Source of the DNA: Kordiimonas marina
GTDB taxonomy: Bacteria; Pseudomonadota; Alphaproteobacteria; Sphingomonadales; Kordiimonadaceae
Length of the DNA: 64,000 nt
NCBI RefSeq assembly: GCF_023006325.1
Contig: NZ_JAINDF010000003.1
Location: forward strand, 372,001 to 436,000
Direction of reading: 5' to 3'
The notes below the pieces were generated by a model, which searched no databases, was not told where the DNA came from, and was given only the letters and a program-made list of their open reading frames with translations. Made by a program: the position numbers and the translations under genes. This document shows, one piece after another, positions 8,068-15,863 of this stretch; the first letter of the stretch is position 1; each line of letters opens with the position of its first letter.

Positions 8068-8616
8068 TCAGGGCTGGCCCCGCTTGAACTCGCCTGCGCC
8101 GTGAAGCCAATCAGCATGGGTCGGCGCCTTCTTGGTGCGTGACCATTCGTCGAGCATGTCATCGGAGACGCGCTTCAGCTCCTCCAACATCCCCGGCTCG
8201 GCCGTATTGGCGGCCAGTTCGATCCTGTGACCGTTCGGGTCGAAGAAATAGATCGACTTGAAGATGGTATGGTTGGTCGGGCCGAGCACGTCGATACCGG
8301 CGTCCTCAAGGCGTTTCTTGGCCTTCAGGAGCTCATCCATGCTTTCAAGCTCGAACGCAATATGCTGCACCCATTCAGGCGTATTCTGATCGCGGTCCAT
8401 CTCCGGCGAGTTCGGGAGCTCGAAGAAGGCGAGCACGTTGCCGTTCCCGGCATCGAGGAACACATGCATGTACGGGTCCGGCGCACCGGTCGACGGTACG
8501 TTGTTCTCGGCAATCGCCAGCTGGAAATCCATATCCAGGTGGTTGCGGTAGAAATCCACCGTTTCCTTGGCGTCTTTGCAGCGGTAGGCCACATGGTGGA
8601 TGCGCTGAATTTTCAT
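8068..8616 (-). CDS. VOC-family (glyoxalase-fold) protein in the tyrosine operon
   Basis: 182 residues from the ATG at 8616, which has AGGAG 8 bases upstream; an earlier in-frame ATG at 8646 lacks this. The first 135 residues are a two-module VOC fold. The four metal-ligand positions of glyoxalase I seem filled: His7/His8 (RIHHVA), Glu66 (AFFELP), His85 (VQHIAF) and Glu133 (HRIELA). The rest is a helical tail. It lies between hppD and the fumarylacetoacetase-like gene, where a homogentisate-ring-cleavage gene might be expected, but its ligand set resembles glyoxalase I rather than an extradiol dioxygenase. A role in handling homogentisate-derived intermediates is inference. Confidence 0.8.
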   Translation of the reverse strand: MKIQRIHHVAYRCKDAKETVDFYRNHLDMDFQLAIAENNVPSTGAPDPYMHVFLDAGNGNVLAFFELPNSPEMDRDQNTPEWVQHIAFELESMDELLKAKKRLEDAGIDVLGPTNHTIFKSIYFFDPNGHRIELAANTAEPGMLEELKRVSDDMLDEWSRTKKAPTHADWLHGAGEFKRGQP

Positions 8617-8639
8617 AGTCTCATCTCCTGATGCCATGC

Positions 8640-8670
8640 AGGGCAAAAGGCGGGAGCCCGGCCCCCGCCC
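8640..8670 (-). terminator. Terminator-like hairpin between hppD and the VOC gene
   Basis: On the minus strand GGCGGG and CCCGCC (8664-8669 and 8649-8654 on the plus strand) pair across a 9-base GC-rich loop and are followed by TTTTG. It lies just after the hppD stop codon, inside the operon, and could reduce read-through into the four downstream genes. Confidence 0.55.
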
Positions 8671-8684
8671 TGTTGTTCCGTGCC

Positions 8685-9773
8685 TTAGGCGGCGTCTTCG
8701 TCGACCTTCAGCGCGCCGCGGCGGATCTGGTCACGTTCCATCGATTCAAACAGCGCCTTGAAGTTGCCTTCGCCGAAGCCCTCGTCCTTCTTGCGTTCGA
8801 TGAACTCGAAGAAGATCGGACCGACCATGGTTTCGGAGAAGATTTGGAGCAGCAGACGCGGATCACCGTCTTCGGTGGAGCCATCGAGGAGGATACCGCG
8901 CTTCTGCAGCTCGGCAACCGGCTCGCCGTGGCCCGGCAGGCGCTCATCCAGCATTTCATAATAGGCTTCCGGCGGGGCGGTCATGAAGGGCACGCCCTGC
9001 TTCTTGAGCGCATCCCAGCACTCGAGAAGGTTATCGCAGGAGAAGGCGATATGCTGGATGCCTTCGCCGTTATATTCCTGCAGATATTCCTCGATCTGGC
9101 CCTTGCCGTTGCTGCCTTCTTCATTGAGCGGAATGCGGATACGGCCGTCCGGCGCGGTCATCGCGCGCGAGGTCAGGCCGGTATATTCGCCCTTGATGTC
9201 GAAGTAGCGGATTTCACGGAAGTTGAAGAAGCGCTCATAGAACTTCGCCCAGAAGTCCATACGGCCACGGTAGACGTTATGGGTCAGGTGATCGATAACA
9301 TTGAACCCGCAGCCTTTCGGATGGCGGTTGACACCTTCGAGCCACTCGAAGTCGATGTCGTAAATCGTCTCGCCTTCCTTGTAGCGGTCGATCATGTAAA
9401 GCGCGGCCCCGCCGATACCCTTGATCGCCGGCAGGCGCAGTTCCATCGGACCCGTCTTCATCTCGATCGGCTGGGCGCCAAGCTCGATGGCGCGCTCATA
9501 GGCCTTGTGGCTGTCGCGCACGCGGAAGGCCATGCCGCAGGCCGAGGCGCCATGCTCTTCGGCATAATAACCGGCGTGGCAGTTCTTTTCATAGTTGGCG
9601 ATGAAGTTGATGTCGCCCTGGCGCCACAGCGTCACGTCCTTGGAGCGGTGCCTGGCGACCATGGTGAACCCAATGGTTTCGAACACCTTTTCCAAAAGGC
9701 CTTTTTCAGGCGCCGTGAACTCGACAAATTCAAAACCGTCCAGACCCATCGGGTTCTCAAACAGATCCTTCAT
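8685..9773 (-). CDS. hppD: 4-hydroxyphenylpyruvate dioxygenase
   Basis: 362-residue non-haem iron dioxygenase forming homogentisate from 4-hydroxyphenylpyruvate. The iron ligands are His162 (DHLTHN), His241 (IQHIAF) and Glu323 (IFFEFIER), matching Pseudomonas HPPD (161/240/322) almost residue for residue. Two VOC-type modules and the C-terminal helix are complete. GTGAGGTGAAAC precedes the ATG. It is the first gene of the operon, divergent from the MarR gene across 150 bases holding two palindromes, and TATATA 30-40 bases upstream of its start is a plausible -10 element. Homogentisate 1,2-dioxygenase, the next enzyme, is not in the window. Confidence 0.96.
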   Translation of the reverse strand: MKDLFENPMGLDGFEFVEFTAPEKGLLEKVFETIGFTMVARHRSKDVTLWRQGDINFIANYEKNCHAGYYAEEHGASACGMAFRVRDSHKAYERAIELGAQPIEMKTGPMELRLPAIKGIGGAALYMIDRYKEGETIYDIDFEWLEGVNRHPKGCGFNVIDHLTHNVYRGRMDFWAKFYERFFNFREIRYFDIKGEYTGLTSRAMTAPDGRIRIPLNEEGSNGKGQIEEYLQEYNGEGIQHIAFSCDNLLECWDALKKQGVPFMTAPPEAYYEMLDERLPGHGEPVAELQKRGILLDGSTEDGDPRLLLQIFSETMVGPIFFEFIERKKDEGFGEGNFKALFESMERDQIRRGALKVDEDAA

Positions 9774-9862
9774 GTTTCACCTCACTTCCAAGTCATATAT
9801 ACAAAAGAGATTCGGCATCACCGGACTGGCCCCCACCGGCCATAATTTCGGTAACGTCCAAG

Positions 9863-9899
9863 GTTTCACTTGAAACGAGTTTAGTTTCAGGAGAAACTA
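9863..9899. promoter_or_regulatory. Tandem inverted repeats, probable MarR operator
   Basis: Two palindromes sharing the half-site GTTTC: GTTTCA-CT-TGAAAC (9863-9876) and TAGTTTC-AGGA-GAAACTA (9882-9899). Their centres are 21 bases apart, two helical turns, so two dimers would bind the same DNA face. They lie 25-60 bases upstream of the MarR start and about 90-110 bases upstream of hppD. Binding by the adjacent regulator is inferred. Confidence 0.7.
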
Positions 9900-9923
9900 T
9901 TTGCAAGCTGCGAAGAGGCAAAT

Positions 9924-10376
9924 ATGGAAAAAAAATTGAACGGCACACTCATCCTCGGCGAATTTCTGCCCTACCGGCTGTCGGTTCTGTCGAACCGCAT
10001 CAGCCGCGCGATCGCCGACCGTTATGAGGAGCGGTTCCAGCTCAGCATGCCGGAATGGCGGGTGATGGCCGTGGTCGGCGAAGAAACCGACCTCTCGGCG
10101 GGCCAGGTGGCCGAGCGTACGGCGATGGATAAGGTCGCGGTCTCGCGCGCAGTCAGCAAGCTTTTGCAGTCCGGCAGGCTGGAGCGCCATTTTGCCCCTG
10201 ATGACAAGCGCCGCTCGGTGCTTGCGCTCTCCGAAGCCGGCAAGGAAGTCTACCGCGAGGTCGGGCCGATCGCGGTGGAGTATGAGCACAAGATCATGGA
10301 AAAGCTGACGTCAGACGAAAAGGCGCTTCTGAACAGCCTTCTCAACAAGCTGGACGATATTCAGCTTCACACCTGA
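9924..10376 (+). CDS. MarR-family regulator of the tyrosine operon
   Basis: 150 residues with the MarR winged helix-turn-helix: PEWRVMAVVGEETDLSAGQ, then TAMDKVAVSRAVSKLLQSG as recognition helix (about residues 64-83), the wing containing DDKRRSVLALSEAG, and terminal dimerisation helices. AAGAGG lies 5 bases before the ATG. It is divergent from hppD with two palindromes between, so it likely controls both itself and the operon, with an aromatic intermediate as ligand (inference). HpaR-like regulators are the nearest analogy. A short GC hairpin (10395-10413) lies between its stop codon and the convergent EAL gene. Confidence 0.88.
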   Translation: MEKKLNGTLILGEFLPYRLSVLSNRISRAIADRYEERFQLSMPEWRVMAVVGEETDLSAGQVAERTAMDKVAVSRAVSKLLQSGRLERHFAPDDKRRSVLALSEAGKEVYREVGPIAVEYEHKIMEKLTSDEKALLNSLLNKLDDIQLHT

Positions 10377-10412
10377 TGGAAACAATAGGGATTGGGGCGC
10401 TGCTCTGGCGCC

Positions 10413-11462
10413 CTATTCCGCGGCCTCAAGCGGTTTGTCCGCCGGTCTCCCGAACAGATAGCCCTGCATATAGTCAGCCCCCGCGCTTTCCAGCGCACGA
10501 GCCGTCCGCAGGTCTTCCACGCCTTCCGCGATCACCTGAATGTTCGACTGCTTGGCCGAATCGATGATGTTGGCGATGAGCGTCCATTTGCGGCCGTCAT
10601 TGATGACATCCTTGGTGAGCGACTTGTCGAGCTTGATATAGTCCGGTTGGATGTCGGTCAGCGTCGCCAGGTTGTTGAACCCGGTGCCGAAATCATCCAG
10701 CGCCATCATGATGCCGCGCTCATGCAGGCTTTCGATCAGCTTGCGTGCCGACGCCACGTCAGAAAGCTGCTGGCTTTCGACAATCTCAAACACCACCTGT
10801 CCGGGCGCAAAAGAGGCGTCCCCCAGGACATTGGCAAGCCAGGCCTCAAAGCCTTCATCGTCCCCAATCGTGCGCGGCAGGACGTTGACGAATACCTTTT
10901 CCTTGAGGTCAAATCCCTTGGCCGTCCGCGCTGCTGTCTCCCCGGCTGCCATATCGAGCGCATAGAGCATCCCGGCCGCGTCCGCGGTTTCAAACAGCGT
11001 CGGCGCCGAAATTTCGACCCCGTCGGTGTGGAGACCCCTGATCAGGAATTCATAGCCGAGGATATCGTCATGGTTTGCGGCGGAGACAATCGGCTGCATC
11101 AGCGACTTGTAGCGCCGGTCGGCCAGCATATGGCCGAGCCACTGGGCGGAGAGCTTGAGCCCCAACTCCTCCAGCGTCTGAATACTCCCGAATTCCCGCA
11201 GGCTCGGCTGGCTGCTCGCAGACAGAAGCGCGCGTACGGCCTTTTTCTCAGGCGGTGTGAGGCCACGGTCCAGGAGCGGCATCAGGGATTCGAAATCGTC
11301 TGAAAGGAAGCAGGTGACGCCGGATTCACTCATCGGCACCTCAACCATACCACCGGAGGCCAGCAAGCTTTTGACCCGATGTGTCACCTGGTCGCTTGGG
11401 CACCAAAAAAAGGCATGTCCCACACCGCAAACGGGGGGAAACAGAAAATCGTCCGGCAACAC
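10413..11462 (-). CDS. EAL-domain cyclic-di-GMP phosphodiesterase
   Basis: About 350 residues. An N-terminal region of some 110 residues has no clear family (it includes HAFFWCPSDQ), and the EAL domain fills the rest. Catalytic landmarks are present: the signature reads EFLIRG in place of EALxR, then FVNVLP, EIVES, the metal pair in DDFGTGF, the Lys in IKLDKS, IAEGVED and QGYLFG. It should hydrolyse c-di-GMP, and the Ala-to-Phe change does not remove a metal ligand. The start is uncertain: GTG at 11462 has GAGGGG 4 bases upstream; TTG 11474 and GTG 11420 are alternatives. No GGDEF domain or membrane segment. It follows the asparaginase gene on the same strand. Confidence 0.82.
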   Translation of the reverse strand: MLPDDFLFPPVCGVGHAFFWCPSDQVTHRVKSLLASGGMVEVPMSESGVTCFLSDDFESLMPLLDRGLTPPEKKAVRALLSASSQPSLREFGSIQTLEELGLKLSAQWLGHMLADRRYKSLMQPIVSAANHDDILGYEFLIRGLHTDGVEISAPTLFETADAAGMLYALDMAAGETAARTAKGFDLKEKVFVNVLPRTIGDDEGFEAWLANVLGDASFAPGQVVFEIVESQQLSDVASARKLIESLHERGIMMALDDFGTGFNNLATLTDIQPDYIKLDKSLTKDVINDGRKWTLIANIIDSAKQSNIQVIAEGVEDLRTARALESAGADYMQGYLFGRPADKPLEAAE

Positions 11463-11506
11463 TCGACCCCTCAAATGTCCTGCTCGGTTATTCTAAGCGT
11501 CAGTAC

Positions 11507-12478
11507 TCAAACACTTTTTGCAGCCGAGGTAAAGGCTTGCCGCCATCCATCCCTATCTTTTTTCAAAAGCAGCGAAAGCAGGATTCGCGCTTTGCGGCCG
11601 CTGAGGCCACCGGCGGGCACCAGCCCGCGGGCGATCAGGTCGATTTCGGCCCCGACATAACCGTATGTCCCTTCAAGCACCCGGCCGTCCTTGGCCCGGC
11701 TCGCGAAAATAACCGGCATATGCCCGGCAAGCGCTACTGCCTTGTCAGCCCAGATTTCCGACAGATGCCCTGCCCCGAAGGCTTCAACCACCAGGGCCTC
11801 ATAGCCAGCGTGCGCGATGGCGGAGAGCAGCCTGCCGTCATCATCCAGGCAGGCACTGATGAGGGCAACGGGGGCGAAGGCCGCCGCTTCCGGGCGGGAG
11901 AGTGCAAGCCGCGCCGGTACCGGCGCCCGCCAATGGATTTCCCCTTCAACCAGCGCACCCATGGGCCCGCCCCTGGACCAAAAGGCCCCGACAGACGTTG
12001 TGTGTTCCTTGGAAACCCGCCACGGGTCGTGGACTTCACCATTCATGACCAGATAGACGCCCGCAGGCGCATGGGCCGCAACGGTGACGGCATCCATCAG
12101 GTTCGCGGGGCCGTCAGCGCCCGGCTGGTTGGGCGTGCGCATGGCGCCGGTGAAGACGAGCGGTTTACCAACACCCCACAGGAGACTCGCCAGAAATGAC
12201 GACTCTTCCATCGAATCGGTTCCCTGAGTCACGACAATGCCGTCGGCATCCGATTTGGCCGCGCGGGCGCAGATGTCGGCGATCAGCTTGAAGTCCAGGT
12301 TGGCACTGCCTTTCTGGACCAGCGTTTCGGCGCGGACATCAGCCACATCCGCAAGGCCAGGGACCGCCGCGACAAGGTCCGAGGCGCTCAAAGACGGAAC
12401 GACCCCGGCGCCTTGCGCCGGGGTCATCGCGATGGTACCGCCGAGGGCGAATACCTGGATGACGGGTCTCTTTTTCAT
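11507..12478 (-). CDS. L-asparaginase (bacterial type, no signal peptide)
   Basis: 323 residues. Both catalytic threonine motifs of the type I/II asparaginase fold are present: GGTIAM near residue 13 and TQGTDSMEE near residue 85, plus FTGAMR and ADGPANL. It hydrolyses asparagine to aspartate and ammonia. Absence of a signal peptide suggests the cytoplasm. It lies 24 bases downstream of alanine dehydrogenase on the same strand, so the two are probably co-transcribed, both releasing ammonia from amino acids. It is unrelated in fold to the isoaspartyl peptidase at 17737. Confidence 0.9.
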   Translation of the reverse strand: MKKRPVIQVFALGGTIAMTPAQGAGVVPSLSASDLVAAVPGLADVADVRAETLVQKGSANLDFKLIADICARAAKSDADGIVVTQGTDSMEESSFLASLLWGVGKPLVFTGAMRTPNQPGADGPANLMDAVTVAAHAPAGVYLVMNGEVHDPWRVSKEHTTSVGAFWSRGGPMGALVEGEIHWRAPVPARLALSRPEAAAFAPVALISACLDDDGRLLSAIAHAGYEALVVEAFGAGHLSEIWADKAVALAGHMPVIFASRAKDGRVLEGTYGYVGAEIDLIARGLVPAGGLSGRKARILLSLLLKKDRDGWRQAFTSAAKSV

Positions 12479-12502
12479 ACCCGCCTTTTATCTGAAAGCG
12501 TG

Positions 12503-13621
12503 TCAGCCGCCAATAGCATTCAGCGCCGGAACATAGTCCAGCTTCTGATCGCGGGCGACAGCTTCATAGGTGATCTTGCCTTCGCAGACGTTCAGGCCCT
12601 CAAGAAGGTGCTTGTCGTCCTTAAGCGCCTGTTTCCAGCCTTTGTCGGCAATGGCAACAGCGTGGCGCAGCGTGGCGTTGTTGAGCGCCAGCGTCGAGGT
12701 GCGTGCAACACCGCCCGGCATGTTGGCAACGCAGTAATGAACCACTTCGTCAACGATGTAGGTCGGGTTTTCGTGCGTGGTGGCTTTGGAGGTCTCAAAA
12801 CAACCGCCCTGGTCGATGGCAACGTCAACCAGCACCGAACCGCGCTGCATCTTGGAGATCATCTCACGGGTGACAAGCTTCGGCGCAGCAGCCCCCGGGA
12901 TCAGGACAGCGCCAATAACGAGGTCCGCACCGAGGACATATTCCTCAATCGCATCCTGGGTCGAGTAAACGGTCTTGGCAGCCCCCTTGAAGATATCGTC
13001 CAGCTGCTGCATCCGGCGGATCGAACGGTCGAGGATGGTAACATCCGCGCCCATGCCGACAGCCATGCGGGCAGCGTTGGTGCCAACGACACCGCCACCG
13101 ATGACGGTAACTTTAGCCGGCGCAACGCCCGGAACGCCGCCGAGCAGCATACCACGGCCGCCCTGGCTCATTTCAAGCGCGTGCGCGCCAGCCTGGATCG
13201 ACATACGACCGGCAACTTCCGACATCGGCGCCAGAAGCGGCAGACCGCCGAACGGATCGGTTACGGTTTCATAAGCGATACAGATCGCGCCGGACTTGAT
13301 CAGCGCCTGGGTCTGCTCGGGATCGGGTGCCAGGTGCAGGTAGGTGTAGAGGATCTGGCCCGGACGCAGCATTTCACATTCGACCGGCTGCGGCTCTTTT
13401 ACCTTCACGATCATGTCGGCCTTGGCGAAGATTTCCGCCGCGGTGTCGATGATCTTGGCGCCAGCGGCGACATACATGTCATCAGTGAAGCCGATCTCGA
13501 AACCGGCATTCTTCTGAACAATGACCTCATGGCCATGAGCAATCAATTCGCGCACCGAACCCGGCGTCAGACCGACACGGTATTCGCGGTTTTTAATTTC
13601 CTTCGGAACCCCAACAAGCAT
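12503..13621 (-). CDS. ald: Alanine dehydrogenase
   Basis: 372 residues, the usual length. It reversibly converts alanine to pyruvate and ammonia with NAD. The N-terminal signature [20 protein letters not shown], the catalytic Lys/His regions ([16 protein letters not shown]) and the Rossmann motif [15 protein letters not shown] are intact. AGGAGGG sits 4-5 bases before the ATG. It is divergent from an Lrp/AsnC regulator, the classic arrangement for ald, across 170 bases that contain a hairpin and A/T-rich blocks. Asparaginase follows. Confidence 0.96.
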   Translation of the reverse strand: MLVGVPKEIKNREYRVGLTPGSVRELIAHGHEVIVQKNAGFEIGFTDDMYVAAGAKIIDTAAEIFAKADMIVKVKEPQPVECEMLRPGQILYTYLHLAPDPEQTQALIKSGAICIAYETVTDPFGGLPLLAPMSEVAGRMSIQAGAHALEMSQGGRGMLLGGVPGVAPAKVTVIGGGVVGTNAARMAVGMGADVTILDRSIRRMQQLDDIFKGAAKTVYSTQDAIEEYVLGADLVIGAVLIPGAAAPKLVTREMISKMQRGSVLVDVAIDQGGCFETSKATTHENPTYIVDEVVHYCVANMPGGVARTSTLALNNATLRHAVAIADKGWKQALKDDKHLLEGLNVCEGKITYEAVARDQKLDYVPALNAIGG

Positions 13622-13648
13622 GTTGCCCTCCTAAATCCACAACAATGG

Positions 13649-13667
13649 GCACCGGACGATCCGGTGC
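13649..13667 (-). promoter_or_regulatory. Hairpin in the ald 5' leader
   Basis: GCACCGGA and TCCGGTGC form a perfect 8-base stem with a CGA loop, 28 bases upstream of the ald ATG in the Lrp-ald intergenic region. The same gap holds A/T-rich segments near 13668-13695 and 13745-13785 that could be Lrp sites. Attenuation or message stabilisation are possible roles (inference). Confidence 0.45.
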
Positions 13668-13790
13668 TGAAATTTATGGCGAATTTTATACCTCAAGAGC
13701 CGCGGCACGTCCTTGCGAAGACAGGGTTGGACAGCATGGCCTTTTGCATGATAGGTTCAATAAAATAAATTTTAACGCAAGATTCTGCGA

Positions 13791-14258
13791 ATGATTAACA
13801 TTGATAAGATTGATCGTGCCATCCTGGAACAGCTTCAGAAAGATGGCCGCCTATCGAATGTGGAGCTGGCTGACCGGGTTGGCCTGTCCGAATCCGCGTG
13901 CCTGAGACGGGTCAGGAACCTGCATGAAAAAGGCGTGATCACCCATTATGCCGCCCACCTCAATGCCGCGTCTGTCGGCCTGCCCGGCTCGGTGTTCGTG
14001 CGCGTGTCGCTTGAGGACCAGCGCGAGGAAAAGCTCGCGGGCTTCGAGGAGGCGGTCAAAAGCGTGCCGGAGGTCATGGAATGCTACCTGATGAGCGGCG
14101 ACGTGGACTATATGCTGCGCGTGGTCGTGAAGGACGCCCCCGACTATGAGCGCATCCACAATATGCTGACCCGCCTGACCGGCGTCGCCCGCATCCACTC
14201 CAGCTTCGCGCTGAGGACCGTGCTCAAACGCACGCGCCTGCCGCTCGCCGAGCGCTGA
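13791..14258 (+). CDS. Lrp/AsnC-family regulator
   Basis: 155 residues: N-terminal helix-turn-helix (DRAILEQLQKDGRLSNVELADRVGLSESACLRRVRNLHEKGVI split over residues 6-48) and a C-terminal RAM ligand-binding domain (SVFVRVSLED, VMECYLMSGDVDYMLRVVV). It is divergent from ald and most likely activates it in response to alanine or another amino acid, as AldR/Lrp do elsewhere. No clear ribosome site precedes the ATG. Its TGA abuts the TCA of the convergent cysK, so the two stop codons form the palindrome TGATCA at 14256-14261. Confidence 0.9.
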   Translation: MINIDKIDRAILEQLQKDGRLSNVELADRVGLSESACLRRVRNLHEKGVITHYAAHLNAASVGLPGSVFVRVSLEDQREEKLAGFEEAVKSVPEVMECYLMSGDVDYMLRVVVKDAPDYERIHNMLTRLTGVARIHSSFALRTVLKRTRLPLAER

Positions 14259-15260
14259 TCAGGAAAGCCAGCCAGGGACCGGCAGGTTCTTTGAGCGCAG
14301 GAATTCCGGATTGAACATCTTGGACTGGTAGCGCAGGCCGCTGTCGCACAGGAGGGTGACGATGGTGTGCCCCGGCCCCATTTGGCGCGCGAGCTTGATC
14401 GCCCCCGCGACATTGACACCGGTCGAGGAGCCCACGCACAGGCCCTCATGCTTCAGAAGGTCGAACGCGACCCTGAGCGCTTCCTCATCGGTGATCTGGA
14501 AAGCATCATCGATCGGCGCATCTTTGAGGTTCTCGGTAATCCGCCCCTGCCCGATACCTTCGGTGATCGAGCTGCCTTCGGATTTCAGTTCCCCATGCTT
14601 GTAATAATTATACATGGCCGCCCCCATGGGGTCGGCGGCGGCAATGAGGATATCCTTGTTGCGTTCCTTGAGGCCGATGCCCGTACCTGCGAGCGAGCCG
14701 CCGGAGCCGATCGCGGTGATGAAGGCGTCGACCTTGCCGTCGGTCTGGTCCCAGATTTCAGGTGCTGTGGTTTTTACATGGGCATCGCGGTTGGCGACAT
14801 TGTCGAACTGGTTGGCCCAGATGACACCATGCGCCTCACTCGCCGCAAGCTCTTCAGCCAGGCGGGCCGCGACACGGTTGAAGTTGCCGGGGTTCGAATA
14901 AGGCGCGGGCGGCACCAGCTTCACCTCGGCCCCCAGCGTGCGGAGGGTATCGATCTTCTCCTGTGACTGAGTGTTGGGCATGACGATAAGCGTGCGGTAG
15001 CCCTTGGCGTTCGCCACCACCGTGAGGCCGATCCCGGTGTTGCCCGCCGTGCCTTCAACGATCAGCCCGCCGGGCTCCAGTTGCCCCTTGGCTTCTGCAT
15101 CCTCAACGATATTAAGCGCCGGACGGTCTTTGAGCGACCCGCCGGGGTTGGCATATTCCGCCTTGCCGAGAATGGTGCAGCCGGTGAGTTCCGACGCTTC
15201 ACGAAGTTTGATCAGCGGGGTGTTGCCGATAGCGGCCAAAGCGCCGGTCTTCATAGACAT
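14259..15260 (-). CDS. cysK: Cysteine synthase (O-acetylserine sulfhydrylase, PLP)
   Basis: 333 residues from the ATG at 15260, preceded by GGAGATGT; a longer frame from 15293 lacks a ribosome site. PLP lysine lies in NPGGSLKDR, the phosphate-binding loop in EGTAGNTGIG, and the PLP-contacting glycine-rich loop in GSGGSLAGTG. It makes cysteine from O-acetylserine and sulfide. The C-terminus continues to NLPVPGWLS, a little longer than E. coli CysK. It shares no operon and is convergent with the Lrp gene. The upstream 100 bases hold the perfect palindrome GAAAATATTTTC. Confidence 0.9.
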   Translation of the reverse strand: MSMKTGALAAIGNTPLIKLREASELTGCTILGKAEYANPGGSLKDRPALNIVEDAEAKGQLEPGGLIVEGTAGNTGIGLTVVANAKGYRTLIVMPNTQSQEKIDTLRTLGAEVKLVPPAPYSNPGNFNRVAARLAEELAASEAHGVIWANQFDNVANRDAHVKTTAPEIWDQTDGKVDAFITAIGSGGSLAGTGIGLKERNKDILIAAADPMGAAMYNYYKHGELKSEGSSITEGIGQGRITENLKDAPIDDAFQITDEEALRVAFDLLKHEGLCVGSSTGVNVAGAIKLARQMGPGHTIVTLLCDSGLRYQSKMFNPEFLRSKNLPVPGWLS

Positions 15261-15363
15261 GCTCACATCTCCATACGAAATACGCATTCTCACATAAGCG
15301 GCAAATCGCGCATTTCAATGGAAATTTCAACCCATATTTCCGTGATAACAGAAAATATTTTCT
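15261..15363 (-). promoter_or_regulatory. A/T-rich upstream region of cysK with palindromes
   Basis: A low-GC stretch between the PAS gene and cysK. It contains the perfect 12-base palindrome GAAAATATTTTC (15351-15362) and GGAAAT/ATTTCC (15320-15341). These lie 60-100 bases upstream of the cysK start and could be operators; the regulator is unknown. Confidence 0.45.
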
Positions 15364-15861
15364 TTATTCTACGTGAAATCGGTTGATGAACAGAAGCATA
15401 TTGACGCGCCCATCCTCCCCTATGAGAGGCAGGCAGAGCGTGTCATAGCACTTGAAGTCCTTGGGCGACCATAGCAGTGGCAAACCGCGCGTCATCAGCG
15501 GCATGCAGTGATCCGCGACCCAGCGGGACCGCCGGTGCAGCATCTCCGTATGCTCGAATTCATCGGTATAATGCCCAGTCGGGTCGAAACCGATGGCCTC
15601 GACGAAACCGGTTCCAACCAGTCGGCTTTTGAGGCGGAACGGCTCCCATTCCACATCACTGAGCGTGATGAGGGGAAGCACCTTCTTCATGTCGAACGGG
15701 CTGAGATCGGCGCGCGAGGGGGCAGGACGCCCACCCCGTTTGCTGTCCCAAATATCATAGAGGATCGTGGCCTCGGGCCAGGAATTTTCGGGAATTTCAT
15801 CACCGGCATAAAGCTTTGCCGGATCGCTCATCGCCCTCAATGTTTCCAGGTCGTCCGACAC
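15364..15861 (-). CDS. PAS-fold protein (PF07310-like)
   Basis: About 165 residues. The pattern WDSKRGGRPAPSRADLSPFDMKKVLPLITLSDVEWEP (split across residues 37-75), then FRLKSRLVGTGFVEAIGFDPTGHYTDEF and LPLIGEDGRVNMLLFINRF is that of the PAS_5/PF07310 family, common in alphaproteobacteria and of unknown role. No output domain is attached. GTG at 15861, 3 bases after the DUF885 stop codon and with AAGGG upstream, is taken as start; ATG 15831 is the alternative. Tight spacing suggests translation coupled to the DUF885 gene. Confidence 0.7.
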   Translation of the reverse strand: MSDDLETLRAMSDPAKLYAGDEIPENSWPEATILYDIWDSKRGGRPAPSRADLSPFDMKKVLPLITLSDVEWEPFRLKSRLVGTGFVEAIGFDPTGHYTDEFEHTEMLHRRSRWVADHCMPLMTRGLPLLWSPKDFKCYDTLCLPLIGEDGRVNMLLFINRFHVE

Positions 15862-15863
15862 TC

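Noticed and set aside
8068-8616. VOC protein as a replacement extradiol homogentisate dioxygenase
   Set aside because: The visible ligand pattern (His, Glu, His, Glu) fits glyoxalase I rather than the two-His-one-carboxylate set of extradiol enzymes, so only a general accessory role is claimed.
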